From JBKHDT01 sp046541195 (GTDB lineage: Bacteria; Pseudomonadota; Gammaproteobacteria; Halothiobacillales; Halothiobacillaceae), in NCBI GenBank assembly GCA_046541195.1, contig JBKHDT010000004.1, forward strand, positions 8,636 through 72,635: a DNA stretch of 64,000 nt. Direction: 5' to 3'. The position numbers were made by a program, and so were the translations under genes. Positions 17,462-29,000 of the stretch are shown piece after piece. Under the pieces are notes generated by a model. It was not told the DNA's origin and did no database searches. It saw only the letters and a program-made list of their open reading frames with translations. Within the stretch, counting starts at the first letter, position 1. Each line of letters starts with the position of its first letter.

Positions 17462-18652
17462 ATGAACCCAGCGACCACCCTGCTGCCGGAGTCCTTCACC
17501 TTCGCCCAGATGCCGGCGATCCGGTTCGGCTGGGATATCACCCGCGCATCGCTGGACGAAACGCTCTGCAATCTGGTCAGGGACCGCCTGATGCTGGTGG
17601 CCGGCGGTCACGCCGACCGCGTGCTCATTCCCGAACGCCTGACCCGCACCCTGGCTGAGCGGCGGGTTCACCGAGTCATCGTGCGCCAGGAGCCCTCGCC
17701 GGGGCTGATCGATCGTCTCGTCGCCGAGGCACCGGAGGGCATCGAATGGGTGGTGGGCTTCGGAGGCGGGAGCGTGCTTGATGCCGCCAAGGCCATTGCC
17801 GGCCTGCTGCGCGAGCGGCACCCGATCGTCGATTATCTTGAAGGCGTCGGTTGCGGACGCAAGATCCAGGCCGACCCGGTGCCTTTCCTGGCCGTGCCGA
17901 CCACCGCCGGAACCGGCAGCGAAACCACCAAGAACGCGGTAATTTCCCGGCTGGGCGCGTTCAAGAAATCCTTCCGAGACGAGCGACTGCTGGCGCGCCA
18001 GGCCTGGCTGGACCCAGCCCTGCTCGAAAGCTGCCCGACAGTGACCCGCAATGCCACGGCCATGGACGCCTTCTCGCAGCTGCTCGAATCCTACGTGACC
18101 CACCGCGCCAACCCGATGACCGACGCCCTCGCGCTGCAGGGGCTCTCGCTGTTTCTGGGCGCGCTCGAAGCGCTCGAGGACGAAAGCCAGACCGTGCGTC
18201 GCGATGCCCTGGGACGACTGATGCTTGCGGCGAGCCTTTCCGGCATGACCCTGGCGAATGCCGGTCTCGGCGCCATCCACGGACTCGCCGGCCCGATCGG
18301 CGCGCATTTTGCGGCACCCCACGGCGAAGTCTGCGCCCGCCTGCTGGCCCCGGTCACCGCCGAGAACATTGCCGCGCTGGCCGCACGGCCCGACGACCCG
18401 CAAGCCGCCAGGGCTCTGGTCCGCTACCGGCTGGTTGCCCGGCTAATGCTCGGCCGTGACGACCTTGATGCGCTGATCGCCACCCTGCGGGAAATGACCA
18501 ACCGATACGTCCCCCAGGGCCTGGCACGCCACGGCCTGACCCCAGACAACCTCCAGCCTGTCATCGACAGCTGCCGCGCCGGCAGCATGCTCGGCAACCC
18601 GATTGAGCTGTCGGACGAGGCCCTGTACCGCGCGCTTCGCGCCGCGCTGTAA
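17462..18652 (+). CDS. Iron-type (group III) alcohol dehydrogenase family protein
   Basis: The 396-residue cytoplasmic NAD(P)-dependent oxidoreductase shows the nucleotide-binding GFGGGSVLDAAK (residues 100-111), PTTAGTGSE (near 143) and the metal-site helix NATAMDAFSQLLESYV. In FucO the iron ligands are Asp, His, His, His. Here the Asp is present, the second ligand position is Gln (DAFSQ instead of DALTH), and the third and fourth are kept in HGLAG and AAPHG. The substitution is seen in some subgroups of the family and may change metal choice. GAGGAG stands about eight bases before the ATG. It probably forms a two-gene unit with the LsrG-like gene; the substrate is unknown. Confidence 0.87.
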   Translation: MNPATTLLPESFTFAQMPAIRFGWDITRASLDETLCNLVRDRLMLVAGGHADRVLIPERLTRTLAERRVHRVIVRQEPSPGLIDRLVAEAPEGIEWVVGFGGGSVLDAAKAIAGLLRERHPIVDYLEGVGCGRKIQADPVPFLAVPTTAGTGSETTKNAVISRLGAFKKSFRDERLLARQAWLDPALLESCPTVTRNATAMDAFSQLLESYVTHRANPMTDALALQGLSLFLGALEALEDESQTVRRDALGRLMLAASLSGMTLANAGLGAIHGLAGPIGAHFAAPHGEVCARLLAPVTAENIAALAARPDDPQAARALVRYRLVARLMLGRDDLDALIATLREMTNRYVPQGLARHGLTPDNLQPVIDSCRAGSMLGNPIELSDEALYRALRAAL

Positions 18653-18750
18653 CTGTAACGCCGGCGCATCTCATCCGCCTCGGCCTGTTCGTCGGCAGGC
18701 ACGAGACATGCCCCCGTGCCCCTCAAACGCGGCGGTACCCTGCTGGCCCC

Positions 18751-18792
18751 GGTCACGGCTGGATGGTCACGGCTGGATGGTCACGGCTGGAT
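18751..18792. repeat. Three perfect tandem copies of a 14-bp unit
   Basis: GGTCACGGCTGGAT is repeated exactly three times head to tail at 18751-18764, 18765-18778 and 18779-18792. The array lies in the 250-bp gap between the convergent alcohol dehydrogenase (+) and MCP (-) genes. No terminator hairpin with a T-run is evident in that gap. Perfect identity points to recent slippage or to binding-site multiplication. Confidence 0.9.
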
Positions 18793-18902
18793 CGGCAGCA
18801 GCTGGCCGGCAAGAACGCCGGCGCGCCCTTGGCGGGCAGGCCCTGGCAAGAAAATCTCCCGATGATGGCGGCGCCGGTACACGACGCCCGAACCATCGGA
18901 AG

Positions 18903-20846
18903 CTATCGGAAGCGCGCAACGAGCTGCTTGAGCTCCTGAGCACGCTCGGCAAGTCGATCATTGACCTGCTGGGTCTGGAGCATGGCCCGGGCGTTTTCCT
19001 CGGCCAGCTCGCTGATTCGCGACATGCTGCGACTGACCTCTTCGGCAACACGGCTTTGCTCCTGCGCCGCGTGAGAGATCTGGACACCCCGCTCCCGGAC
19101 CCGGTCGACGCTTTCGTCGATGGCCTGCAGTGCCTCGCCTGCCTCGCGCGCCTGCGCCACGCATCCGTTGGCCGCTTCGGTGCCCTCCTCGATCGCGCCG
19201 GTGACATCATTGGCGGCGCCTTGAACCGACTTGATGATCGCCTGGATCTCGCCAGTCGAATCCTGGGTTCGCTTGGCCAGCTTGCGGACCTCGTCGGCGA
19301 CCACCGCAAAGCCACGGCCCTGCTCGCCGGCGCGCGCCGCCTCGATGGCGGCGTTGAGCGCCAGCAGGTTGGTCTGCTCGGCAATCTCGGAAATCGCGTC
19401 GATCACCTTGCCGATATCCCGACTGCCGTCATCCAGGCGCTCGATGACCCCAAGCATCCCGTTCATGCGCTCGGAAAGCTGCACGATGGATCGAATGGTG
19501 TTGTCCACGACCTCGCGTCCCTTTTCGGTCTGCCGGCTGGCATCCTCGGACGCGTCGAGCGTTTCCTGTGCGTTCTGTGCCACCTCGCCCGAGGACGCTG
19601 CCATCTCGGCGCTGGCGGAGGCGACCTGCTCGGTCTCGCCCTGCTGCGCCCGGGCCCGCTCGTCTGCACGAAACCCATCTGCCCGCAACTGTTCGGCTGA
19701 GGCGGCCAGCTCGTGTGCCGTGCCGGAAACGTCCCCGACAATCCGGTTCAGGGTGGACAGGTAATCGTTGAAAGCGCCAAACAATTCTCCGAGCTCGTCC
19801 CGGTTCGGGGCCACCAACCGAACCGACAGGTCATCACCCATGTGCCGGATGAGCCGCACATTGCGCTGGATGGGCCGAACGATGCTTCGTTCGGCGGCAA
19901 ACACGATCGCCGCGCCCATGCCCACGATCAACAGGAAGATCAGCCCCAGAAACATCCAGGCGGCATCGGTCGCATCGGAAATGCGCCCGTCGATCACGGC
20001 CCGCGGTATTCCCACGACATGCAGCCCCACCTGCTCGCCCGCGTTGTCCAGCACCGGCCAGGCCAGGGCGAACCAGTCACCGGAAAACTGCATCCCCGAC
20101 TCGGCCAGGCCGACCAGGTCAAGGCCCTCGGCGAAGCCAACCGCTTCATCGCTGAACCACTTGTCGTTGGCCACCACGTAATCGCCGATCCGCCGGTTGT
20201 TGGCCATGGTGGCGGAATTGCCCACCACCTCCTGATCCAGAAGCAGAATGTATTCCTGGCCGTCGGATTCGAAGACCCGGCTGACACTGCCGACCCCCTG
20301 CAGGACCTCCAGGCTGCCGATATAGCGGTCACCCAGCATGACCGGCGCAAGCGCACGAATCGCAAACCCCGCCCGGCCGACCTCGCCATCATCCGTGAAG
20401 GGGACCTGTTCATCCATCATCTGACGGATCGTTCCCCTGAAGGTGATGTCGTCTCCGAAACGGTCGGGCCACCAGCTGCGCAACCAGGAACGGCCGTCGG
20501 GGGTATGCACCTGGACGCGCATTCCCCGGTAGTTGGTTTCCTCGACAAAGCGATCCAGCAACTGCTTCAGCTCCGCCTGCGCCCGCTCGCGGTCATCCAT
20601 GCTGAGCGCCTCGATCAGCCCATCCTTCGCGGCCAGGGTCAGCGCCATCCCGAGGCCAAAGTCCGCCTTGGCCTGCAAGCGTTCTTCCAGAATCTGCCCG
20701 GTGAGCGCCCTTTGATCCTGGGTCACCTCGGCCGACAGGGACCGCTTGATCGACTGAAGATATACCAGCCCGATCGCCAGAAAGAACAGGCCGGCCAGCA
20801 AGGACACCAGCACCAATCGGCGCTTGAGCGACAGCGACTTGAACAT
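18903..20846 (-). CDS. Methyl-accepting chemotaxis protein with periplasmic dCACHE domain
   Basis: The 647-residue receptor has a transmembrane helix at 10-31, a periplasmic double-CACHE-type ligand domain (32-295) and a second helix at 296-317. HAMP (318-370) and a cytoplasmic signalling domain follow, with the highly conserved tip QTNLLALNAAIEAARAGE and ADEVRKLAKRT. The CACHE motif VQVHTPDGRSWLRSWWPDRF matches the dCACHE_3 type also suggested for the hybrid kinase at 8516. The protein should couple to CheW/CheA, which are not encoded nearby. No C-terminal NWETF-type tether is present. The convergent neighbour is the alcohol dehydrogenase; the upstream same-strand neighbour is a soluble MCP-like protein 305 bp away. 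Confidence 0.93.
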   Translation of the reverse strand: MFKSLSLKRRLVLVSLLAGLFFLAIGLVYLQSIKRSLSAEVTQDQRALTGQILEERLQAKADFGLGMALTLAAKDGLIEALSMDDRERAQAELKQLLDRFVEETNYRGMRVQVHTPDGRSWLRSWWPDRFGDDITFRGTIRQMMDEQVPFTDDGEVGRAGFAIRALAPVMLGDRYIGSLEVLQGVGSVSRVFESDGQEYILLLDQEVVGNSATMANNRRIGDYVVANDKWFSDEAVGFAEGLDLVGLAESGMQFSGDWFALAWPVLDNAGEQVGLHVVGIPRAVIDGRISDATDAAWMFLGLIFLLIVGMGAAIVFAAERSIVRPIQRNVRLIRHMGDDLSVRLVAPNRDELGELFGAFNDYLSTLNRIVGDVSGTAHELAASAEQLRADGFRADERARAQQGETEQVASASAEMAASSGEVAQNAQETLDASEDASRQTEKGREVVDNTIRSIVQLSERMNGMLGVIERLDDGSRDIGKVIDAISEIAEQTNLLALNAAIEAARAGEQGRGFAVVADEVRKLAKRTQDSTGEIQAIIKSVQGAANDVTGAIEEGTEAANGCVAQAREAGEALQAIDESVDRVRERGVQISHAAQEQSRVAEEVSRSMSRISELAEENARAMLQTQQVNDRLAERAQELKQLVARFR

Positions 20847-21151
20847 GAACCCACTCCCGTCAGTGCCCGCGGGTCAACCGCCCGCAGGTCGTTTTTTTAA
20901 CCAAACACACCGGCGCCCGTGCCCGACCGGATGCAGCCCGAGAGGCCACGAAAAACGCAGGCAATACGGTTCGCACAAGGGATTTTCTGAAGCGGGAGTC
21001 ACATCCGGCCGGAGAAAAAGCCTTGCTCCCCAGCCCTGGGGCATGTACCCGGAACAGGGAGTCGCCGGGCCAGATCCATGGCTAGATCACTTTTTCTGAT
21101 CAAGCGGTACAACCTTACCAAGACCGCGTGATTTCGGCGAGTTCTTCGCGA
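20847..21151. other. 305-bp spacer between the two MCP genes
   Basis: No gene is visible. A run of seven T (20894-20900) lies about 50 bp before the MCP start, in a locally AT-rich patch that could form part of its promoter on the minus strand. The stretch around 20966-20991, with GCACAAGGGATTTTCTGAAG, weakly resembles the right end of the dispersed intergenic element, but not enough to call a copy. Confidence 0.4.
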
Positions 21152-22900
21152 TCAGTCCCGGATCTTCTCCAGCGACTTGGCCAGATCGTCGATGCGTACC
21201 CGGGTGGCCTCGACCAGACCGGAAATCTGCTCGGCAGACTCCGAGGAACGCGCCGCCAGGTGGCGAACCTCCTCGGCCACCACCGCGAACCCGCGACCGG
21301 CCTCGCCGGCCCGCGCCGCCTCGATGGCCGCATTCAGGGCCAGCAGGTTGGTCTGCCCGGAAATGCCCGAGATACTGCTGACGATATTGCCGATCTGCTC
21401 CGAGACACCAAGCAGTTCCTGCATCGCGGCATTGGTTTCGGCCACCGCGGACTGGCGATCGGAAATATCGATCCCGAACAGCACGTGCCGGGTGATGTTG
21501 TCGCTGAAGTCCTTGAGCGCACAAAGGCGTGCATCAAAGGCATGCAACTGGCCGGACTCGTCCTGGAACTCCACCTTGACCTTGAGCTGCTCGGAGCCTT
21601 CGATCGACTCGGACTGCCCGGTGTGCACCTGCTTCCAGATCGACTCGCTGGCCCGGCGCGCCGCCTCGGCGCTACCGGCCTTTTCCTCGAACAGGGCGTT
21701 GTGGGTCACCGGCTTGCCTTCCGGAGACCACTCGAGAACCATCAGCGCCTCGTTGAGCAGGTTCAGGCGATCCATCGAGTCCCGCGCGGACTGCTTGGTT
21801 TCGGTAATGTCCGCCTGCACCGAGACGAACCGGTCGATACGCCCGTCGTCGTCAAAGGCGGGGTTGATCGACATCGCGATCCAGTAAGGCTTGCCGTCCT
21901 TGGTGTAGTTGAGGATCTCCTCGTAGAACGCCTCGCCGCGACGCAGCTTTTCGGCAATCCGCTCAATGGTCGCCGGATCGGTGTCCCTGCCCTGCAGCAC
22001 CTTGCCCGGAATCTGCCCACGAACCTCGTCGAGCCGATAGCCGCTCATGCGCTCGAAGCCCCGGTTGACGTACTCGATCCGACCCTTGCTGTCGGTGATG
22101 ACCACGGCGTTGGAGGTCTCGTTGGCGACCAGCGAGAGCATGGCGATTTCCTCGCGCCGGGCGACCTCCTCGGTCACGTCCTTGATGAACGCGGTGTAAT
22201 GCACCCGGTCGGACAGATCGACCTTCGCCAGGGTCACCAGCCCCCAGCGCATTTCGCCGTCCTTGCGGTGGATTGGCAATTCGACCGGCTTGCCGATGAT
22301 CCGGTCATTGCCGGTGCGGCGATTGCGGTTGACGTACTCGTCGTGCTGGGGTTGATGCTCGGGCGCGACCAGCATCTTGACGTTCTTGCCCAGCACCTCG
22401 TCACGTGAATAGCCCCACAATTCCTCGGCAGCCCCGTTGAAGAAATTGACGTGGTTGTGCTCGTCGATGGTGACGACCGCGTCTTGCGTCTGCTCCAGGG
22501 TCTGCTCGACCATGGAGCGAGCCTGACGCTCCTCGCTGCAGTCACGCGCAAACGCGGTGTAGTACATCTTCCGGCCAACCTCGAAGGCCGAGAACGTCAC
22601 GCTGATCCAGGTCCAGGAGCCGTCCTTGCGCTTGAGCGGCAGCTCCACGGCCTCCCCGATGATCCTGTCCTGCCGGGTCTCGCGGTGCCGGTTGATATAG
22701 CTGTCATGCCGACCGGAATGTTCGGGCGGCACCAGCATCCTGACATTGCGACCGATGACCTCGTCTCGCCGGTAGCCCCACAGCTTCTCGGCCGCATCGT
22801 TGTAGAAGATCACGTTGTTGTCCGGGTCGATCGTGACCACCGCGATCGAGGACTGGGCCAGCGACTGCTGTGCCAGCTTGGCCTGCTTCAAAAACTGCAT
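21152..22900 (-). CDS. Soluble multi-PAS methyl-accepting-type sensor (BdlA-like architecture)
   Basis: The 582-residue protein has no transmembrane segment. It carries three clear PAS domains at about 10-125, 130-250 and 255-370, a fourth degenerate PAS-like region at 370-480, and a short MCP signalling hairpin (480-582) with QTNLLALNAAIEAARAGE at the tip. PAS3 resembles a LOV domain (GQIPGKVLQGRD) but has Gly where the flavin-reactive Cys would be, so light sensing by adduct is excluded. PAS-MCP proteins of this kind include BdlA, which controls biofilm dispersion and c-di-GMP in Pseudomonas, and Aer-type energy sensors. GGAGG precedes the ATG by eight bases, and a strong promoter candidate lies just upstream. 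Confidence 0.88.
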   Translation of the reverse strand: MQFLKQAKLAQQSLAQSSIAVVTIDPDNNVIFYNDAAEKLWGYRRDEVIGRNVRMLVPPEHSGRHDSYINRHRETRQDRIIGEAVELPLKRKDGSWTWISVTFSAFEVGRKMYYTAFARDCSEERQARSMVEQTLEQTQDAVVTIDEHNHVNFFNGAAEELWGYSRDEVLGKNVKMLVAPEHQPQHDEYVNRNRRTGNDRIIGKPVELPIHRKDGEMRWGLVTLAKVDLSDRVHYTAFIKDVTEEVARREEIAMLSLVANETSNAVVITDSKGRIEYVNRGFERMSGYRLDEVRGQIPGKVLQGRDTDPATIERIAEKLRRGEAFYEEILNYTKDGKPYWIAMSINPAFDDDGRIDRFVSVQADITETKQSARDSMDRLNLLNEALMVLEWSPEGKPVTHNALFEEKAGSAEAARRASESIWKQVHTGQSESIEGSEQLKVKVEFQDESGQLHAFDARLCALKDFSDNITRHVLFGIDISDRQSAVAETNAAMQELLGVSEQIGNIVSSISGISGQTNLLALNAAIEAARAGEAGRGFAVVAEEVRHLAARSSESAEQISGLVEATRVRIDDLAKSLEKIRD

Positions 22901-22937
22901 CGGGGGTCCTCCCGGGGATACATAAGTGTTGTCTTAA

Positions 22938-22966
22938 ATTATACATATCATATACAAGACTCTCTA
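22938..22966 (-). promoter_or_regulatory. Sigma-70-type promoter candidate for the PAS-MCP gene
   Basis: On the minus strand a perfect TATAAT (22943-22938) is preceded by TAGAGA (22966-22961) with a 17-bp spacer, and lies about 38 bases before the ATG. The whole stretch is a marked AT-rich island in GC-rich DNA. The -35 box matches the TTGACA consensus at four of six positions. Confidence 0.6.
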
Positions 22967-22978
22967 CACCTTGTATAT
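22950..22978. promoter_or_regulatory. Perfect 9-bp inverted repeat overlapping the promoter (operator candidate)
   Basis: On the plus strand ATATACAAG (22950-22958) and CTTGTATAT (22970-22978) are exact reverse complements separated by 11 bases. One arm falls between the -10 and -35 boxes, the -35 box lies in the spacer, and the other arm is immediately upstream. The centre-to-centre distance of 20 bp is about two helical turns, as expected for a dimeric regulator bound on one DNA face. No family is recognised. Confidence 0.6.
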
Positions 22979-23146
22979 CGATCGGCACCCGAAACAAGAA
23001 ACCACGCAGCAGCAATCGCAGGCAAAATCCGGATCGAGGCCAAGATTCCCGCCCCGGACACGCCCCGTCGCCTCGATGGCACGCCACTGAAACGGCCGGT
23101 CAGCGCGGGCACGCACCGGCTACGCTGAACGAAGCGGCGAATCAGT

Positions 23147-25930
<2,784 letters not shown>

Positions 25931-26065
25931 CCCCACTCTCCCGGGAACGCAGCGCTGGCATCCCGAATCGTTGTGTCCCGGTGCGGTGCAAAGCGACGCC
26001 ACCAGGATGGCCAGCCCGCTTGATCGATCCCGAAGCGGCTGCCGCCATCCGGCGCACCGCCGCCT

Positions 26066-29000
26066 TCACTCGGCCCCATCATCAGCCGGCTGCAGTTTCT
26101 TGCGCATGGTCGCCAACCGGGAAACCACGCGCCGGTGCGTGCGGCGAAGCTGTTTCTCAATATCCCGGCATTTTCCTGCCTGGCCTTCGGCGTGGGCCGC
26201 CACCAGGTCACTGGCCAGTTGGTGCACCCGTTCGTGCAGCGCGTCAATCTTGCGAAAGCCCTTGTCCCAGCCGAAGCGCGCCTGGCCGGCGCCATGGTAC
26301 CAGCGTCCGAAGGAACATTGCTGCGGGTCCAGGTTCGGCAGAAGCGTGTTTTCGCCCGACTCCAGATAGCGAAACAGCTGTCCGATCCAGCGTCGATAGC
26401 TCTCTTCGGCCACTTTCAGGACCAGCCGGTCAGTCTCGTTCCGCACCCCGCGATGAGCGGTCGCAGGCTGACCCTGCCCAACCCGGACACCGCCCCATTC
26501 GGCGAGCCACTCGACCAGCGATTCGGCAGACATGGGGCGGGCAATGCCAAACCCCTGCACGCGGGGGCAGCCCATGGCCTGAAGCGTATCTGCATGACGA
26601 TCGGTTTCCACACCTTCGGCGATAACGCCCCGATTGAAGGCATCGCCCAGCCCGATCACGCCCTCCACGATGCTCAGGTCCGAGGGATCATCCAGCATGT
26701 CCCGGACAAAGCTCTGGTCGATCTTCAGCATGTCCACCGGCAGGGCGCGCAGGTAGCTCAGTGACGAATACCCGGTGCCAAAGTCGTCCAGGGAAAAACG
26801 CACCCCCATCTTGCGACAGCGGATCAGGGTGGCGGCTGCCGCCTCGACGTTGGCCAGAGCGGCCGTCTCGAGGATTTCCAGCTCGATCGACTCGGGGGGC
26901 ACGGCAGGATGGGCCGCAAGCGCCTCGGCCAGGAAGGACTCGAAGCGCTCGTCAAGCAGGTGCCGGGCACTGACATTGATGCTCAGGTCGATCTCCAGGC
27001 CGGCCTCGCGCCATTGCGCCTGCTGCGCCAGCGCCCGGGTAATGACCCATTCGCCCAGGGCCACCTCAAGATCGGCCGCGCCGATCTCGTCGAGAAACTG
27101 CGCGGGAGAGAGCAGCCCCTGCTGCGGATGCTGCCAGCGAACCAGCGCCTCCGCCCCGAAAACCACTGCCCGATCCAGATCGACCTTGGGCTGGTAGTAC
27201 AGCAGGAACTGTGACTGGGCGATGGCCTCGGCCAGCACCTCTCGCCCGAAGCGGCCAGGCGCCGTCCCGGTCTTGTCGGAGGCAAAGCGGCAGTAGCGGT
27301 TCTTGCCCTCGGACTTGGCGCGGTACATCGCAAGATCGGCACGGCGCAGGAGAATATCCGAATCCTCGCCATCATCCGGATACAGGGCGACCCCCACGCT
27401 TCCGGAAACACGCACTTCGTCCACGGTCAGCGAAACCGGGGTTGCGATCAGGTCCAGCAGCCGGCTGGCAACCGGCTCAATCTCGTCGGCATCGTGCAGG
27501 TCCCCGATCAGCAGCACGAACTCGTCGCCGCCCAGCCGGGCAAGCGTGTCGCTGGCACGCAGCATTCCCGAGAGGCGGTGACTCATCCGCACCAGCAACT
27601 GGTCGCCGATCTCGTGACCGTGGCAGTCGTTGATCGGCTTGAAGCCGTCAAGATCCAGAAAGCAGACCGCCAGCCTGCTTCCGTAACGTCGCGCCCGCTC
27701 GATCGCCTGCTGGAGCCGATCCTGAAGCAGGCGACGATTGGGCAGGCCCGTCAGCGCATCGTGGTTGGCGATCCGCGCCAGTTCGTTCTCGTGCTCCTTG
27801 AGCTGGCTGATGTCCGAGGACACGCCGATGTGGTGGGTAACCCGGCCGGCCTCGTCACGCATCACGGTGATCGACAGCATCTGGGCATACAGGCTGCCGT
27901 CCTTGCGCCGGTTCCAGACCTCGCCGCGCCAGAAGTCGTTGGCCTCGACCGATGACCACATGCGGGCATAGAACGCCCGGTCGTGTCGTCCCGAAGAGAG
28001 CACCGCGGGCGACCGGCCGAGCAGTTCCTCGCGCGCGTAGCCGCTCAGGCGCAGCAGGGCCGGGTTGACCTCGATAATGCGGTTGTCGGCATCGGTGACC
28101 ATGATCCCGTCGTAGCTGCTGGCCACGACCTGCGCCAGCAGGCGCATCCGCGATTCGTCCTCACGCCGGGCCAGAGCTACCGAGACCTGGTCTGCAAAGG
28201 CCGCAAGCAGATCGTGCTCCTCGTCGAGGAAGGCGCAGTCTCCCGGGCCGCGGTAGGCGACCACCAGCGATCCGGGCGCCCCTTCGCCCGCCCGGATCGG
28301 CTGCTCCAGCCGGTTGCAGATCTCGCCCTCGCGCGCGCCGGCCTCGTATTCCTGTCCCCGCCAGTACAGGCAGGCCCAGGTCCGTTCCGGATACTGCCAG
28401 GCCGGCGGCAGCAGGCCGACGACCCGGGCCAGAAACTCGGCCAGGGGGGTCTGTGCATCCCGCGCCTGTTCGGCCAGCCCCAGCAGACAGCGAAGTTCCT
28501 TGAGGCGCTCGCCCAGCTCATGGGTCCGCCGGTCAAGCACCTCGGTGGCGCGCACCCGGTCGGTGACGTCGCGCACCAGGCAGACATACTCCCAGGCCCC
28601 GTCTCCCGGCTGCGGCTTGCGCGAGACGGACAGGTCGAAATGGCGCCAGTCGCCATGGACCGCCATCGCGTATTGCCAACCCTGGGCCACCCCCTGCGTG
28701 GCCGCCTGACGAAGCGCCTTGTCGATCACCCCGGCAACGTCCGCGGGCAGAATGTCCTGGTAGTGGCGATCGAGGAAGACGCCCGGCTCGTGCAACAGGG
28801 CGTCCGGGTCGGCGGTGTGCACCCGCAGGATGCGCCCCTCGGCGGACACCTCGAACAGCATGTCCGGAATGGCGTCGAGCGTTGCCTGCAAGCGATTGCG
28901 CAGCTCTTCCAGATCCCGCTCCGCCCGCTTGCGGTCGGTAATGTCCAGGGCCGCGGACATGACCCGCAGCTGACCGTCGACCTGTATGGGACTCAGGTGT

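Noticed and set aside
20847..20910. FliA (sigma-28) promoter for the membrane MCP
   Set aside because: A TAAA-like box is present in the A/T run, but the matching -10 element GCCGATAA is not found at the required distance.
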